Below are positions 39,210 through 49,236 of a stretch of DNA of 64,000 nucleotides, piece by piece; position 1 is the first letter of the stretch, and every line of letters begins with the position of its first letter. Where the stretch lies: the NCBI RefSeq assembly GCF_017676345.1, contig NZ_JAFFZM010000008.1, positions 1 through 64,000 on the forward strand, given 5' to 3'. The DNA comes from Streptomyces smyrnaeus (GTDB taxonomy: Bacteria; Actinomycetota; Actinomycetes; Streptomycetales; Streptomycetaceae). A program made the translations under genes and the position numbers. The notes beneath the pieces were generated by a model, which was given only the letters and a program-made list of their open reading frames with translations, was not told the origin of the DNA and did no database searches.

Positions 39210-39274
39210 GTTACCGGTACCAGGCCTCAAGTGGTAACGGTCGGGTTACCACATGATGGACGAATACCGGTAAC
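39210..39274. promoter_or_regulatory. Repeated GTTACC operator between VOC and CGNR genes
   Basis: Four copies of GTTACC or its complement occur at 39210, 39233 (inverted), 39245 and 39269 (inverted). They form nested perfect inverted repeats: CGTTACCGGTA / TACCGGTAACG outside and GTGGTAAC / GTTACCAC inside. This is two successive GTTACC-N17/18-GGTAAC sites. The divergent CGNR regulator is the obvious candidate ligand. Confidence 0.6.
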
Positions 39275-39283
39275 GTCACAAGG

Positions 39284-39832
39284 GTGGGAGACAGACAGGC
39301 GCCGGAACCACTCCTTCTGGTGCAGGAGTTGGTGAACACGCTCGACATCGAGACCGGCAAGGACCAGCTCGCCACCCCGGAGGGCCTGGCCCGGTTCCTC
39401 AGCGACCACGGGTTGACGCGCTTGCGGCTGGGCAAACCCGACCTGGCAGGCCTGCGGGAGCTCCGCGAGGCGCTGCGTGCCGCCTGTCTGGCCCACACCA
39501 GCGGTGCACCGGTACCGCCGGAGGCCGCCGAAACGCTGGAGCGGCACCTGGGCGCGGCACCGCTGGCCCTGCGGATCGAGGCGCGGGGCGAGGCCGCGCT
39601 GGAGGCGGCACCCGGCCTCACGGGGCTGCCCGCTCTGACGGCCCACCTCGCCGCCCGCATCGCCACCGCGGCGGGCGACGGCAGCTGGCAGCGCCTGAAG
39701 GCCTGCGAGACACACGACTGCCAGTGGGTCTACTACGACCGCAGCCCGGCCGGCCGCAGCCGCTGGTGCACCATGGCCGTGTGCGGCAGCCGCGCCAAGA
39801 TGCGCACCTATCGGGCACGCCGCGCCCGATAG
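39284..39832 (+). CDS. CGNR zinc-finger domain regulator (ABATE family)
   Basis: This 182-residue protein has an N-terminal ABATE-type domain (LLLVQELVNTLDIETGKDQLATPEGLARFLSDHGL) and a C-terminal CGNR-type zinc finger. Its cysteines lie in LKACETHDCQWVYYDRSPAGRSRWCTMAVCGSRAKMRTYRARRAR, where the fourth motif reads CGSR instead of CGNR. The family is thought to bind DNA or stress-related ligands and regulate neighbouring genes. The GTG start at 39284 lies just past the GTTACC operator repeats, so autoregulation together with the VOC gene is likely. Confidence 0.88.
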   Translation: MGDRQAPEPLLLVQELVNTLDIETGKDQLATPEGLARFLSDHGLTRLRLGKPDLAGLRELREALRAACLAHTSGAPVPPEAAETLERHLGAAPLALRIEARGEAALEAAPGLTGLPALTAHLAARIATAAGDGSWQRLKACETHDCQWVYYDRSPAGRSRWCTMAVCGSRAKMRTYRARRAR

Positions 39833-39887
39833 CAGGCCGGAGGGGCCCGCCGCCTGCGGCTACGAGGCTACGGGCGGGCGGCCGGGG

Positions 39888-41231
39888 TCACAGCGTCGGC
39901 CGCCCCAGAGCGCGGAACGTCCAGCCGGCCTTGCGCCACAGCGCCGGGTCCAGCGTGTTGCGGCCGTCGAGGATGTGGCGGGTGGCGACGACGTCACCGA
40001 GCCCGGCCGGGTCCAGCTCCTTGAACTCCGACCACTCCGTCAGATGCAGCACGACATCGGCCCCGCGGGCGGCGTCCAGGGCGCTGTCCGCGTAGCCCAG
40101 CGTGGGGAAGACGGCCCGCGCGTTCTCCATGCCCTTCGGGTCGTACACCGTCACCTGCGCGCCCTGCAGATGCAGCTGGCCGGCGACGTTGAGTGCGGGC
40201 GAGTCCCGTACGTCGTCGGAATCGGGCTTGAACGTGGCGCCCAGGACGGCGATGCGCTTGCCCAGCAGCGCGCCGCCCAGCGCATCGCGCGCCAGCTCGA
40301 CCATCTGGGCACGGCGGCGCATGTTGATGGAGTCCACCTCGCGCAGGAAGGACAGCGCCTCGGAGGCGCCCAGCTCACCGGCGCGGGCCATGAAGGCGCG
40401 GATGTCCTTGGGCAGACAGCCGCCGCCGAAGCCGATTCCGGCCCGGAGGAACTTGCGGCCGATGCGGTCGTCGTGGCCGATGGCCTCGGCGAGCTTCACC
40501 ACGTCACCGCCCGCCGCCTCGCAGACCTCGGCCATGGCGTTGATGAAGGAGATCTTGGTGGCGAGGAACGAGTTGGCGGAGGTCTTGACCAGTTCGGCCG
40601 TCGGGAAGTCGGTGACCAGGAACGGGGTGCCCTCGGCGATGGGCCGCGCATACACCTCGCGCAGCAGCCCTTCGCCGCGCGGCCCGCCGACCCCGACGAC
40701 GATGCGGTCGGGGTGGAGGGTGTCCTTGACGGCGAAGCTCTCCCGCAGGAACTCCGGGTTCCAGGCCAGCTCGGCCTCGTCCCCGGCGGGCGCCAGCTCG
40801 GCGATCCGGGCCGCGAGCCGCTCCGCACTGCCGACCGGGACGGTGGACTTGCCGACGACGAGCGCGGGCTGGTGCAGATGCGGCGCGAGGGAGTCGACGG
40901 CCCGGTCGACGTAGCTCATGTCGGCGGCGAACTCACCGTGCTTCTGCGGGGTGTTGACGCACAGGAAGTGGACGTCGCCGAAGGCGCCGACCTCCTCCCA
41001 GGAGTCGGTGAAGCGCAGCCGCCCGGTGGAGCCCTCCACGCCGGCGACGTGTGCGCGCAGCAGCTCCTCCAGTCCCGGCTCGAACATGGGGGCCTGCCCC
41101 TGCTCAAGCTTGCGCATCTTCTCCGGGACCACGTCCAGCCCCAGCACCTCGAAGCCCAGCTCGGCCATGGCGGCCGCGTGGGTGGCGCCGAGGTAGCCGA
41201 GGCCAATCACGGTGATCTTGGGCGAGGCCAT
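39888..41231 (-). CDS. UDP-glucose 6-dehydrogenase
   Basis: The 447-residue enzyme oxidises UDP-glucose to UDP-glucuronate with two NAD, feeding polysaccharide or glycosylation pathways. Visible features are the N-terminal Rossmann motif ITVIGLGYLGATHAAAMAELG, the hinge region SANSFLATKISFINAMAEVCE, the catalytic Cys in GFGGGCLPKDIRAF and the C-terminal domain GKRIAVLGATFKPDSDDVRDSPAL. The ATG at 41231 follows AAGGAG. It stands alone between convergent CGNR and divergent acyl-CoA dehydrogenase genes; supply of uronic acid for a wall polymer is plausible given the LCP cluster. Confidence 0.94.
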   Translation of the reverse strand: MASPKITVIGLGYLGATHAAAMAELGFEVLGLDVVPEKMRKLEQGQAPMFEPGLEELLRAHVAGVEGSTGRLRFTDSWEEVGAFGDVHFLCVNTPQKHGEFAADMSYVDRAVDSLAPHLHQPALVVGKSTVPVGSAERLAARIAELAPAGDEAELAWNPEFLRESFAVKDTLHPDRIVVGVGGPRGEGLLREVYARPIAEGTPFLVTDFPTAELVKTSANSFLATKISFINAMAEVCEAAGGDVVKLAEAIGHDDRIGRKFLRAGIGFGGGCLPKDIRAFMARAGELGASEALSFLREVDSINMRRRAQMVELARDALGGALLGKRIAVLGATFKPDSDDVRDSPALNVAGQLHLQGAQVTVYDPKGMENARAVFPTLGYADSALDAARGADVVLHLTEWSEFKELDPAGLGDVVATRHILDGRNTLDPALWRKAGWTFRALGRPTL

Positions 41232-41338
41232 GCGGATAGCTCCTTGTGACGGCAGAACGCTGTCCGCGAGCATAACGGGACCGCTCCTGTCGTGAACCTC
41301 ACGTACCCCCAGGGAGCCCTCGGCCACTAAAATCAGTG

Positions 41339-41352
41339 TTACTTAACGGTAA
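41339..41352. promoter_or_regulatory. Palindromic AT-rich site before the acyl-CoA dehydrogenase
   Basis: TTAC-TTAACG-GTAA (41339-41352) is a short palindrome inside an AT-rich patch (about 41325-41360), the only such patch in this gap. It lies about 100 bp ahead of the acyl-CoA dehydrogenase start and may be a promoter region with an operator, as TetR-type repressors often control such genes. Confidence 0.35.
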
Positions 41353-41451
41353 TTAGCAGTGCCGGGTCACTCGGCAACCAAGCACCCAGGCAACCCCCAG
41401 CGAGCCCGGCAGCCCCAGGCCTTGGCGGGCTCGGCGAAGGAGTGAGACACC

Positions 41452-42618
41452 TTGGCGTCTGATTTCGACCTCTACCGGCCGTCCGAGGAGCACGAGATGC
41501 TCCGCGACTCGGTGCGCGCGCTCGCCGAGGCGAAGATCGCCCCGTACGCCGCCGAGGTGGACGAGGAGGCGCGGTTCCCGCAGGAGGCGCTGGACGCGCT
41601 GGTGGCCAACGACCTGCACGCGGTGCACGTACCGGAGGCGTACGGCGGTGCCGGCGCCGACGCGCTGGCCACCGTGATCGTCATCGAGGAGGTCGCCCGG
41701 GTCTGCGGCTCCTCCTCCCTCATCCCGGCCGTCAACAAGCTCGGGTCGCTGCCGGTGATCCTCTCCGCCTCCGAGGAGCTCAAGAAGCGCTATCTGGCGC
41801 CGCTGGCCAAGGGCGACGCGATGTTCTCGTACTGCCTGAGCGAACCGGACGCCGGCTCGGACGCGGGCGGTATGAAGACCAAGGCCGTACGCGACGGGGA
41901 CAGCTGGGTGCTCAACGGCGTCAAGCGCTGGATCACCAACGCCGGGGTCTCCGACTACTACACGGTGATGGCCGTCACCGACCCGGACAAGCGCACCAAG
42001 GGCATCTCCGCGTTCGTGGTGGAGAAGGACGACGAGGGCGTCTCCTTCGGCGCCCCGGAGAAGAAGCTGGGCATCAAGGGCTCCCCCACGCGCGAGGTCT
42101 ATCTGGACAACGTGCGCATCCCGGCCGACCGGATGATCGGCGCCGAGGGCACCGGCTTCGCCACCGCCATGCAGACCCTGGACCACACCCGTATCACCAT
42201 CGCCGCGCAGGCTCTCGGCATCGCACAGGGTGCCCTGGACTACGCCAAGGGGTATGTGCAGGAGCGCAAGCAGTTCGGCAAGCCCATCGGCGACTTCCAG
42301 GGCGTGCAGTTCATGCTTGCCGACATGGCCATGAAGATCGAGGCGGCCCGGCAGCTCACCTACGCGGCTGCCGCACGCTCCGAGCGGGTCTCGGAGGGCA
42401 GCGAGAAGGAGGACCTGACCTTCTTCGGCGCCGCCGCCAAGTGCTACGCCTCGGACGCCGCCATGGAGATCACCACCGACGCCGTCCAGCTGCTCGGCGG
42501 CTACGGCTACACCCGTGACTACCCGGTCGAGCGGATGATGCGGGACGCGAAGATCACCCAGATCTACGAGGGCACCAACCAGGTCCAGCGCATCGTGATG
42601 GCGAGGAACCTGCCGTAA
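41452..42618 (+). CDS. Acyl-CoA dehydrogenase
   Basis: The 388-residue flavoenzyme performs the first step of fatty-acid or branched-chain acyl-CoA degradation, passing electrons to ETF. Family signatures are FSYCLSEPDAGSDAGGMKT, WVLNGVKRWITNAGVSDYY, DHTRITIAAQALGIAQGALDYA and the C-terminal LLGGYGYTRDYPVERMMRDAKITQIYEGTNQVQRIVMARNL, with the catalytic Glu in YEGTNQ. Length is typical of short- or medium-chain or branched-chain members. The TTG start at 41452 is supported by AGGAG 10 nt upstream. It may be driven from the AT-rich region near 41340. Confidence 0.94.
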   Translation: MASDFDLYRPSEEHEMLRDSVRALAEAKIAPYAAEVDEEARFPQEALDALVANDLHAVHVPEAYGGAGADALATVIVIEEVARVCGSSSLIPAVNKLGSLPVILSASEELKKRYLAPLAKGDAMFSYCLSEPDAGSDAGGMKTKAVRDGDSWVLNGVKRWITNAGVSDYYTVMAVTDPDKRTKGISAFVVEKDDEGVSFGAPEKKLGIKGSPTREVYLDNVRIPADRMIGAEGTGFATAMQTLDHTRITIAAQALGIAQGALDYAKGYVQERKQFGKPIGDFQGVQFMLADMAMKIEAARQLTYAAAARSERVSEGSEKEDLTFFGAAAKCYASDAAMEITTDAVQLLGGYGYTRDYPVERMMRDAKITQIYEGTNQVQRIVMARNLP

Positions 42619-42637
42619 CGGCGCAGCGCACGCATCG

Positions 42638-42667
42638 GAGGGCCGGCGTCCTGGGACGCCGGCCCTC
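42638..42667. terminator. Bidirectional terminator
   Basis: A perfect 14-bp inverted repeat (42638-42651 and 42654-42667) with TG at its centre lies between convergent acyl-CoA dehydrogenase and amidohydrolase genes. Confidence 0.85.
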
Positions 42668-42682
42668 AGGCATGCTGGTGGC

Positions 42683-45600
42683 TCAGTGCCCCATGTCGCA
42701 GCAGCCGTCCCGGCGCAGCTGGCTGCTCACCTGCCGCCAGTGCGACTGCCGCCCCTCGCCGTGGGCGCGGGTCCGCTCGGCGCCGTAGGCGTCGACCAGC
42801 TCCTTCTGTTCGTACGGGACGCCGCCGCGTACGACCGTCACCGTGCGCACCAGGGAGTCGAAGTCGGTCAGCGGGTTGCCGTCCACCAGGGTGAGGTCCG
42901 CCAGCTTGCCCTCCTCCACGGTGCCCAGCTCGCGCTCGGCGCCGAAGACCTTGGCGGGCAGCACGGTCGCCGTACGCAGCGCCTCGTGCGGCTTGAGCCC
43001 GGCCCGGTGCAGTGCGCGCAGCGCCAGGTGGAGGTGGAGCCCGACCGGCACCAGCGGCTGGTCGGTGCCGAGCGCCACATAGCCGCCCGCGGCCAGCACG
43101 CGCCGGTAGACGGCCGTCTCCACCTCGAGGGTGGCCAGCTCGTCCTTCGTGGGCGAGGTGGCCGCCCGCTCCCGTACGGCCTGCACGTCCCACGGAGGCA
43201 GCAGCCGGGTCACCCGCTCGTCCTCGGCCAGCTCCGGATGGGAGCCCAGCAGCGGGAGGGCGGTGAAGGGCGTGGCGACCAGGTGGAAGTCGCCCGGCGT
43301 GGAGTAGATGCCGACGACGTCCTCGTAGGCGCGCCCGGTGGCGGTAGTGGCATGGCCGAACTCCAGCCGCTGGGTGGCCTGCAGGTGGGTCGTCAGATCC
43401 TGGCCGACCTGGACGCCGGGGGTGCACAGGTGGCTGCCGGAGCGGACCTGGAGCTCTTCGTGGGCGTAGCGGGCCGCCTGGCGCATCGCCGTGGCGGGTG
43501 CGCGTACATACGTCTTGACGAAGTCCCAGTCGAGCGCTCCCGCACGCTCCAGGGAACGCCGCAGCCCGTCCGCCGTGCGGTGGGCCCTGCCCATGCTGTA
43601 GGCGACGCGGGCACCGTCCAGCAGTTCGCCGGTGGCCAGCAGCCGCGGGCCCGCCAGCTTTCCGGCGGCCACCGCCTCGCGCAGCCGCGCCTGTTCGTAG
43701 GCGAAGCCGCCGAAGGAGACCGCGGTGGTGATGCCGTAGGCGAGCTGGGCGACGGTCTGTCTGCCGCCGTAGGTCGTCTGCCAGGGGTGTGTATGGGTGT
43801 CCCACAGGCCCGGCAGCACCGTCAGCCCGGAGGCGTCCAGCCGGCGCTCGGCGCGGCGGCCCGCGCGGTGCGGGGAGATCTCGGCGATCCGGCCGTCCCG
43901 CAGCACCAGATCGACGTCCTCGACCACGCCGTCCCCGGTGCCGTCCCACAGCCGTCCGGCGTGGACGACGGTCTGCTTGGGCGCGGGCCGCCGCCAGGAC
44001 ATCTCCAGCCGGACGGTACGCGCCTTCCCGCCCTTGACCTGGCGCAGTCGCAGCTTGCCCGCGGACAGATACAGCAGGGTGCCGGAGTCGCCGGACCAGG
44101 AGGGGTGGTCGGCGCTCTCGTCGGACAGCCGCCGCGCCTCCCCCGCCGGGCTGCCGTCCTTCCCCACGGGCAGCACCCACAGCGCCGACTCGGACACGGC
44201 CGCCATCCACTTCCCGTCGGGCGACCAGACGGGCCCGGCGGCGTAGCGGTCGGCGAGCGAGGCGTGCGGCGCCAGCGGGTGCAGGGCCTCCTCGCCGCTG
44301 TCGGTGTCGAGGACGCGGATGAGGTTGTAGCCCTCGCGGAAGCGGTGGTTGAGCCGGTTACGGTCGCACAGTGCCAGTCGGCGGCCGTCCGGCGACCAGG
44401 AGGGCGGACCGGGGAGGCCACCGCCGCCCAGCGGCCCGGCCAGCGTGCGCTCCCGGCCGCTGTCCAGATCCTTGACGAGCACATTGCCCGCCATGTCCAG
44501 GCAGGCCAGCTTGTCGCCGTCCGGGGACAGCGCCCCGAAGACGCGGCCACCGGCGGCGAGTTCCTTGTCCTTCCCCGAGTCGAGTTCTCTGCGGCGCACG
44601 GCCGGCAGCCCGTCGCGGTCGTCGCTGTAGAGCAGTGCTTCGCCGTCCCTGGAGAAGGAGGGCGCGCAGATGTAGCGGGACTCGGAGGCCTCGACGAGTT
44701 TGCGTGGGCGGCCCCGGCCGTCGGTGCGGGCCAGCCAGAGCGCGTTGAGGGCGACGTAGGCGACGTGTTCGCCGTCCGGGGAGAGGACGGGCTGCTGCAC
44801 ACCGCGCACCCGGTGTCTGCCGGGCGCCTCGAAGCCGTAGTCCTTGACGCGGTAGCGGGGGCGCTGGGTGGGGAGTTCGGCGGTGAAGTCGATGCGCTCG
44901 ACCGACTCGGGGCGGGCCGGGCGCAGCAGCCGGAAGGTTCCGGAGACGGTCAGCAGCAGCGTCTCGCGGTCGGCCCAGCGGGGCGGCACCGGCGCCAGGT
45001 CGCCGTCGACCCGTACCGCCTCGCCGTCCACCACCAGGGTGCAGGACGCCTTGGGCGCGGCGGTGGTGCGCAGATAGGCGACCTTGCCGGCGGGCGAGAC
45101 GGCGGGCGTCATCAGGGCGACGCCCTCGGTCGGGTCCTCGTGCTCGGTGCGGACGTCCCCGGAACCGTCGGCCGCGACGGAGACGAGGGTGCGCGCCCGC
45201 AGCTGCGGGCCGGACTCCCCCTCGATCACGCTGCCGCGCACGCACAGCACCCGCTCGCCGTCGGGCGACCAGGTGGGGTCGAAGTCCTCCCAGTCGCCGC
45301 CCTGGAGCGGCCCTTCCTGCCCTTTCCTGCCGGTGAGGCGGGTCAGTTCACCGCTGCGTACGTCCAGCACCCAGATGCGGTACGGGCTGCCCTTGACCGG
45401 GTCGCCCTCGCGCTCGGAGGCGAACGCGATGCGGGTGCCGTCCGGCGACCAGGAGGGGCCGCGGTCGTCCCAGGGCCCGTCGGTGCGCTGTTGGAGGCCG
45501 GAGCCGTCCGGGCGCAGGGTCCAGATGTGGAAGCCGCCGTCGTGGTAGGCGCACACGGCGACCGTCTTGCCGTCGGGGGCCAGCACGGGCCGGGTGGGCT

Positions 45601-45952
45601 CCAGTCCCGGGGCGCTGAGCGCACGCGCCGCGCCACCCGAACGGGGGATGGACCAGAGGATGTTCTGCATCTCCGCGATCATCCGGTCGCTGCCGGGTAC
45701 CAGCGTGGCGGCGCCGTTGGTGGCGGCGGAGAAGGAGACGGTGCGGGCCTTGGTGGCGGCCTGCGCGGGGGCGGCGGTCGGCGTCGGTGCGGCGGCTGCC
45801 GGTGCGGTGAGGGCCGTGCCCGAGACGGCGAGGGCGCCGCCCGCGGCGGCGGACGCCTGGAGGAGGCGGCGCCGGGCGAGGGCGCCGGGGGAATCGGAAG
45901 GGGTGGAAGTTGCTGGGGTGGGGTGCGAGCCGGACGATTCCGAAGTGGCCAA
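42683..45952 (-). CDS. Tat-exported beta-propeller/amidohydrolase fusion
   Basis: This 1089-residue protein has a twin-arginine signal (ALARRRLLQASAAAGGALAVSG) and then a PD40/TolB-like beta-propeller of many WSPDG-type blades (roughly residues 80-640). A C-terminal amidohydrolase domain (about 650-1080) has the metal motif LPGLWDTHTHPW and TLVDGNPLTDFDSLVRTVTVVRGGV. The fusion suggests a secreted metal-dependent hydrolase of a peptide- or amide-type substrate with a propeller lid. Such proteins occur in bacteria, but substrate is unknown. The TTG start at 45952 follows GGGAGG. The GTG further upstream lacks this support. It precedes a dipeptidase gene on the same strand order. Confidence 0.88.
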   Translation of the reverse strand: MATSESSGSHPTPATSTPSDSPGALARRRLLQASAAAGGALAVSGTALTAPAAAAPTPTAAPAQAATKARTVSFSAATNGAATLVPGSDRMIAEMQNILWSIPRSGGAARALSAPGLEPTRPVLAPDGKTVAVCAYHDGGFHIWTLRPDGSGLQQRTDGPWDDRGPSWSPDGTRIAFASEREGDPVKGSPYRIWVLDVRSGELTRLTGRKGQEGPLQGGDWEDFDPTWSPDGERVLCVRGSVIEGESGPQLRARTLVSVAADGSGDVRTEHEDPTEGVALMTPAVSPAGKVAYLRTTAAPKASCTLVVDGEAVRVDGDLAPVPPRWADRETLLLTVSGTFRLLRPARPESVERIDFTAELPTQRPRYRVKDYGFEAPGRHRVRGVQQPVLSPDGEHVAYVALNALWLARTDGRGRPRKLVEASESRYICAPSFSRDGEALLYSDDRDGLPAVRRRELDSGKDKELAAGGRVFGALSPDGDKLACLDMAGNVLVKDLDSGRERTLAGPLGGGGLPGPPSWSPDGRRLALCDRNRLNHRFREGYNLIRVLDTDSGEEALHPLAPHASLADRYAAGPVWSPDGKWMAAVSESALWVLPVGKDGSPAGEARRLSDESADHPSWSGDSGTLLYLSAGKLRLRQVKGGKARTVRLEMSWRRPAPKQTVVHAGRLWDGTGDGVVEDVDLVLRDGRIAEISPHRAGRRAERRLDASGLTVLPGLWDTHTHPWQTTYGGRQTVAQLAYGITTAVSFGGFAYEQARLREAVAAGKLAGPRLLATGELLDGARVAYSMGRAHRTADGLRRSLERAGALDWDFVKTYVRAPATAMRQAARYAHEELQVRSGSHLCTPGVQVGQDLTTHLQATQRLEFGHATTATGRAYEDVVGIYSTPGDFHLVATPFTALPLLGSHPELAEDERVTRLLPPWDVQAVRERAATSPTKDELATLEVETAVYRRVLAAGGYVALGTDQPLVPVGLHLHLALRALHRAGLKPHEALRTATVLPAKVFGAERELGTVEEGKLADLTLVDGNPLTDFDSLVRTVTVVRGGVPYEQKELVDAYGAERTRAHGEGRQSHWRQVSSQLRRDGCCDMGH

Positions 45953-46113
45953 TGGTCCTCCCTGGACACAAGGAGTGGGCCCGCTGATGCTCGCGGGCCC
46001 CGGGGGCGAGGTCAAGACCGCTCACCGCCTCGGGGCCCGCTGCTCCACGGCCGCCTCCCGCAGGGAGTCGGCGCCGGCCGCGGGGAGTTGACGCCGGCTC
46101 GGCCGGCGGCCGG

Positions 46114-47309
46114 TCAGCCGTCCAGCTGTCCGATCGTGGCGATCGAGGGCCCGCGCCGGGTCTGCAGCGTGCGGGCCACCTCCTCCGCCTCGCGCAGCAC
46201 CCGCAGGGCGTTGGTCCACGTCAGCTTGGCCAGGTCCGCCTCGGACCACTTGCGGTCCAGCAGTTCGGCGACCAGATGCGGATAGCCGGCGACGTCCTCC
46301 AGCTGGGCCGGGGTGAAGGCGGTGCCGTCGTAGTCGCCGCCGATGCCGATGTGGTCGATGCCCGCGACCTCGCGCATGTGGTCGAGGTGGTCGGCGACCG
46401 TGGCGGCGTCCGGGACCGGCCGCGGGTTGGCCTGCTCGAACGCGCGCTGCACCTTGCGCCCCTCGTCGCTCAGGTCCAGGTGGTCCAGGCCGTGCGCCCG
46501 CATGTTCTCGTCGGCCGCCCGGGTCCAGGCCACCGCCTCCGGGAGGATGAACTTGGGCACGAAGGTGGCCATCGCCACGCCGCCGTTGGCGGGGAGCTGG
46601 GCGAGCACGTCGTCGGGGATGTTGCGCGGGTGGTCGCAGACGGCGCGCGCGGAGGAGTGCGAGAAGATCACGGGCGCCTCGGTGACCCGCAGCGCGTCCC
46701 GCATCGTCTCGGCCGCCACGTGCGAGAGGTCCACCAGCATGCCGAGCCGGTTCATCTCGCGGACGACCTCCTCGCCGAAGCGGCTCAGCCCTCCCGCGCG
46801 CGGCTCGTCGGTGGCCGAGTCGGCCCAGTCCAGCGAGTTGTTGTGGGTGAGCGTCAGATAGCGCACCCCCAGCTGGTGGAGGGCGCGCAGCGCGGCCAGC
46901 GAATTGTTGATGGAGTGCCCGCCCTCGGCCCCCATCAGCGAGGCGATGCGGCGCTGGGCGTGTGCGTCCTCCACGTCCTGAGCGGTGAAGGCCAGCTGGA
47001 GGTCCTCGGGGTAGCGCTCCGCCAGCAGCCGCACGGCGTCGATCTGCTCCAGGGTGGCGCTCACCGCGTCGTCCCCGGTCAGCTCGCCGGGGACGTAGAC
47101 GGACCAGAACTGCGCGCCGACCCCGCCCGCGCGCAGCCGCGCGAGGTCGGTGTGCAGCTTCTCGCGCTGGTCCTGGGCGATGTCGAGCCTGTCCAGGTCG
47201 TAGCGCGCCTGTTCACGCAGCGCCCAGGGCAGGTCGTTGTGCCCGTCCACGACGGGGTGCTCGGTCAGCAGCGCCCGGGCGCGCTGAAGGTTGGGGTTGT
47301 CGGGACGGG

Positions 47310-47313
<4 letters not shown>
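46114..47313 (-). CDS. Membrane-dipeptidase family (M19) dipeptidase
   Basis: The 399-residue zinc enzyme hydrolyses dipeptides, possibly D-amino-acid or beta-lactam-like ones. Metal ligands are visible in [14 protein letters not shown], the bridging Glu region [36 protein letters not shown] and [12 protein letters not shown], all in normal order. It has no signal peptide, so it is probably cytoplasmic. Its ATG overlaps the purE stop by 4 bp, indicating coupling with purine synthesis genes, an arrangement common in Streptomyces. Downstream is the secreted amidohydrolase, 161 bp away. Confidence 0.92.
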
Positions 47314-47855
<542 letters not shown>

Positions 47856-47955
47856 TGCGGCTCCTAGTAAGAGAGAAACGGCTCAGGGCGGGAGCGAGGG
47901 GCGGGTGGGAAGGGCACGCACCCCCACGGCGGGACAGCCGGCCGTCACGGGGTGC

Positions 47956-49119
47956 TCACTCCACGATGGTGCCCCGTAGGTAACCCGCGGCGTGTGCGGC
48001 ACGTTCCCGTACGTCGGCGAGGTCGTCCCCGTAGACGTTGACGTGTCCGACCTTGCGGCCGGGCTTCACGTCCTTCCCGTACATATGGATCTTGAGCTGG
48101 GGGTCGCGCGCCATGCAGTGCAGATACGCCGCGTACATGTCCGGGTAGTCGCCGCCCAGCACATTGGCCATCACGGTCCAGCGCTCCCGGCAGCGCGGGT
48201 CGCCCAGCGGCAGGTCGAGCACGGCTCGCACATGGTTGGCGAACTGGGAGGTCACGGCGCCGTCCTGGGTCCAGTGCCCGGAGTTGTGCGGCCGCATGGC
48301 CAGTTCGTTGACGAGCAGCCCGCCGTCCTTGGTCTCGAACAGCTCGACGGCCAGATGCCCGACGACGCCCAGCTCGTGCGCGATGCGCAGCGCGATCTCC
48401 TGGGCGCGCACGGCGGCGTTCTCGGGCAGCTCGGGCGCGGGTGCGATCACGGTGTCGCAGACGCCGTCGACCTGGATGGACTCCACCACGGGGTAGGTGA
48501 CGGCCTGTCCGTGCGGGGAGCGTACGACGTTCGCGGCCAGCTCCCGCGCGAAGTCGACCTTCTCCTCGGCGAGCACCGGGACGCCCGCTTTGAAGGGCTC
48601 GGCCGCGTTCGGGTCGTCGGCGCCGCGCACGATCCACACGCCCTTGCCGTCGTAGCCGCCGCGCACCGTCTTGAGGACGACGGGGAAGCCGTCGCCCCCG
48701 TCCTCGCCCGCACCCTCCGCCGCGAACGCCGCCACGTCGTCGGGCCCGGTGACGATCCGGTTGCGCGGCGCGGGCACGCCGAGTTCGGCGAGCCGGGCGC
48801 GCATCACCCCCTTGTCCTGCGCGTGGACGAGCGCGTCGGGGCCCGGGCGCACCGGGATGCCGTCCGCCTCCAGGGCGCGGAGGTGCTCGGTGGGCACATG
48901 CTCGTGATCGAAAGTGATCACGTCGCAGCCCTCGGCGAAGCGCCGCAGCGTGTCCAGATCTCGGTGGTCACCGACGACGACGTCGCCTGCGACCTGCGCC
49001 GCGGAGTCCTGCGGCGTAGCGGAAAGGAGCTTGAATCTGATGCCGAGCGGGATGCCCGCCTCGTGGGTCATACGAGCGAGCTGGCCGCCGCCGACCATGC
49101 CGACTACCGGGAATGTCAC
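47956..49119 (-). CDS. purK: N5-carboxyaminoimidazole ribonucleotide synthase
   Basis: The 387-residue ATP-grasp enzyme uses ATP and bicarbonate to carboxylate AIR, giving N5-CAIR for PurE. The N-terminus TFPVVGMVGGGQLARMTHEAGIPLGIRF, the ATP-grasp segment FPVVLKTVRGGYDGKGVWIV, and ELFETKDGGLLVNELAMRPHNSGHWTQDGAVTSQFANHVRAVLDLPLG are characteristic. The GTG at 49119 is the start matching the family's beginning. It leads the purK-purE-dipeptidase group on the minus strand and is divergent from a small lipoprotein gene. Confidence 0.96.
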   Translation of the reverse strand: MTFPVVGMVGGGQLARMTHEAGIPLGIRFKLLSATPQDSAAQVAGDVVVGDHRDLDTLRRFAEGCDVITFDHEHVPTEHLRALEADGIPVRPGPDALVHAQDKGVMRARLAELGVPAPRNRIVTGPDDVAAFAAEGAGEDGGDGFPVVLKTVRGGYDGKGVWIVRGADDPNAAEPFKAGVPVLAEEKVDFARELAANVVRSPHGQAVTYPVVESIQVDGVCDTVIAPAPELPENAAVRAQEIALRIAHELGVVGHLAVELFETKDGGLLVNELAMRPHNSGHWTQDGAVTSQFANHVRAVLDLPLGDPRCRERWTVMANVLGGDYPDMYAAYLHCMARDPQLKIHMYGKDVKPGRKVGHVNVYGDDLADVRERAAHAAGYLRGTIVE

Positions 49120-49236
49120 GGTTCCAGGGTACGGGGCGGGCCGGAGCGCTCCGCCCGCCAGGTCCGCCTTCCACCGCTCCGGCTACCCTCGGCACCGGCC
49201 GATCTTGATATGGACCTGTCCACAACGGGGGACGAG

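Noticed and set aside
42686..46285. Very long open frame (about 1200 codons) opposite the amidohydrolase gene
   Set aside because: The minus-strand protein has clear signal, propeller and catalytic motifs. The plus-strand translation is low-complexity and matches no family.
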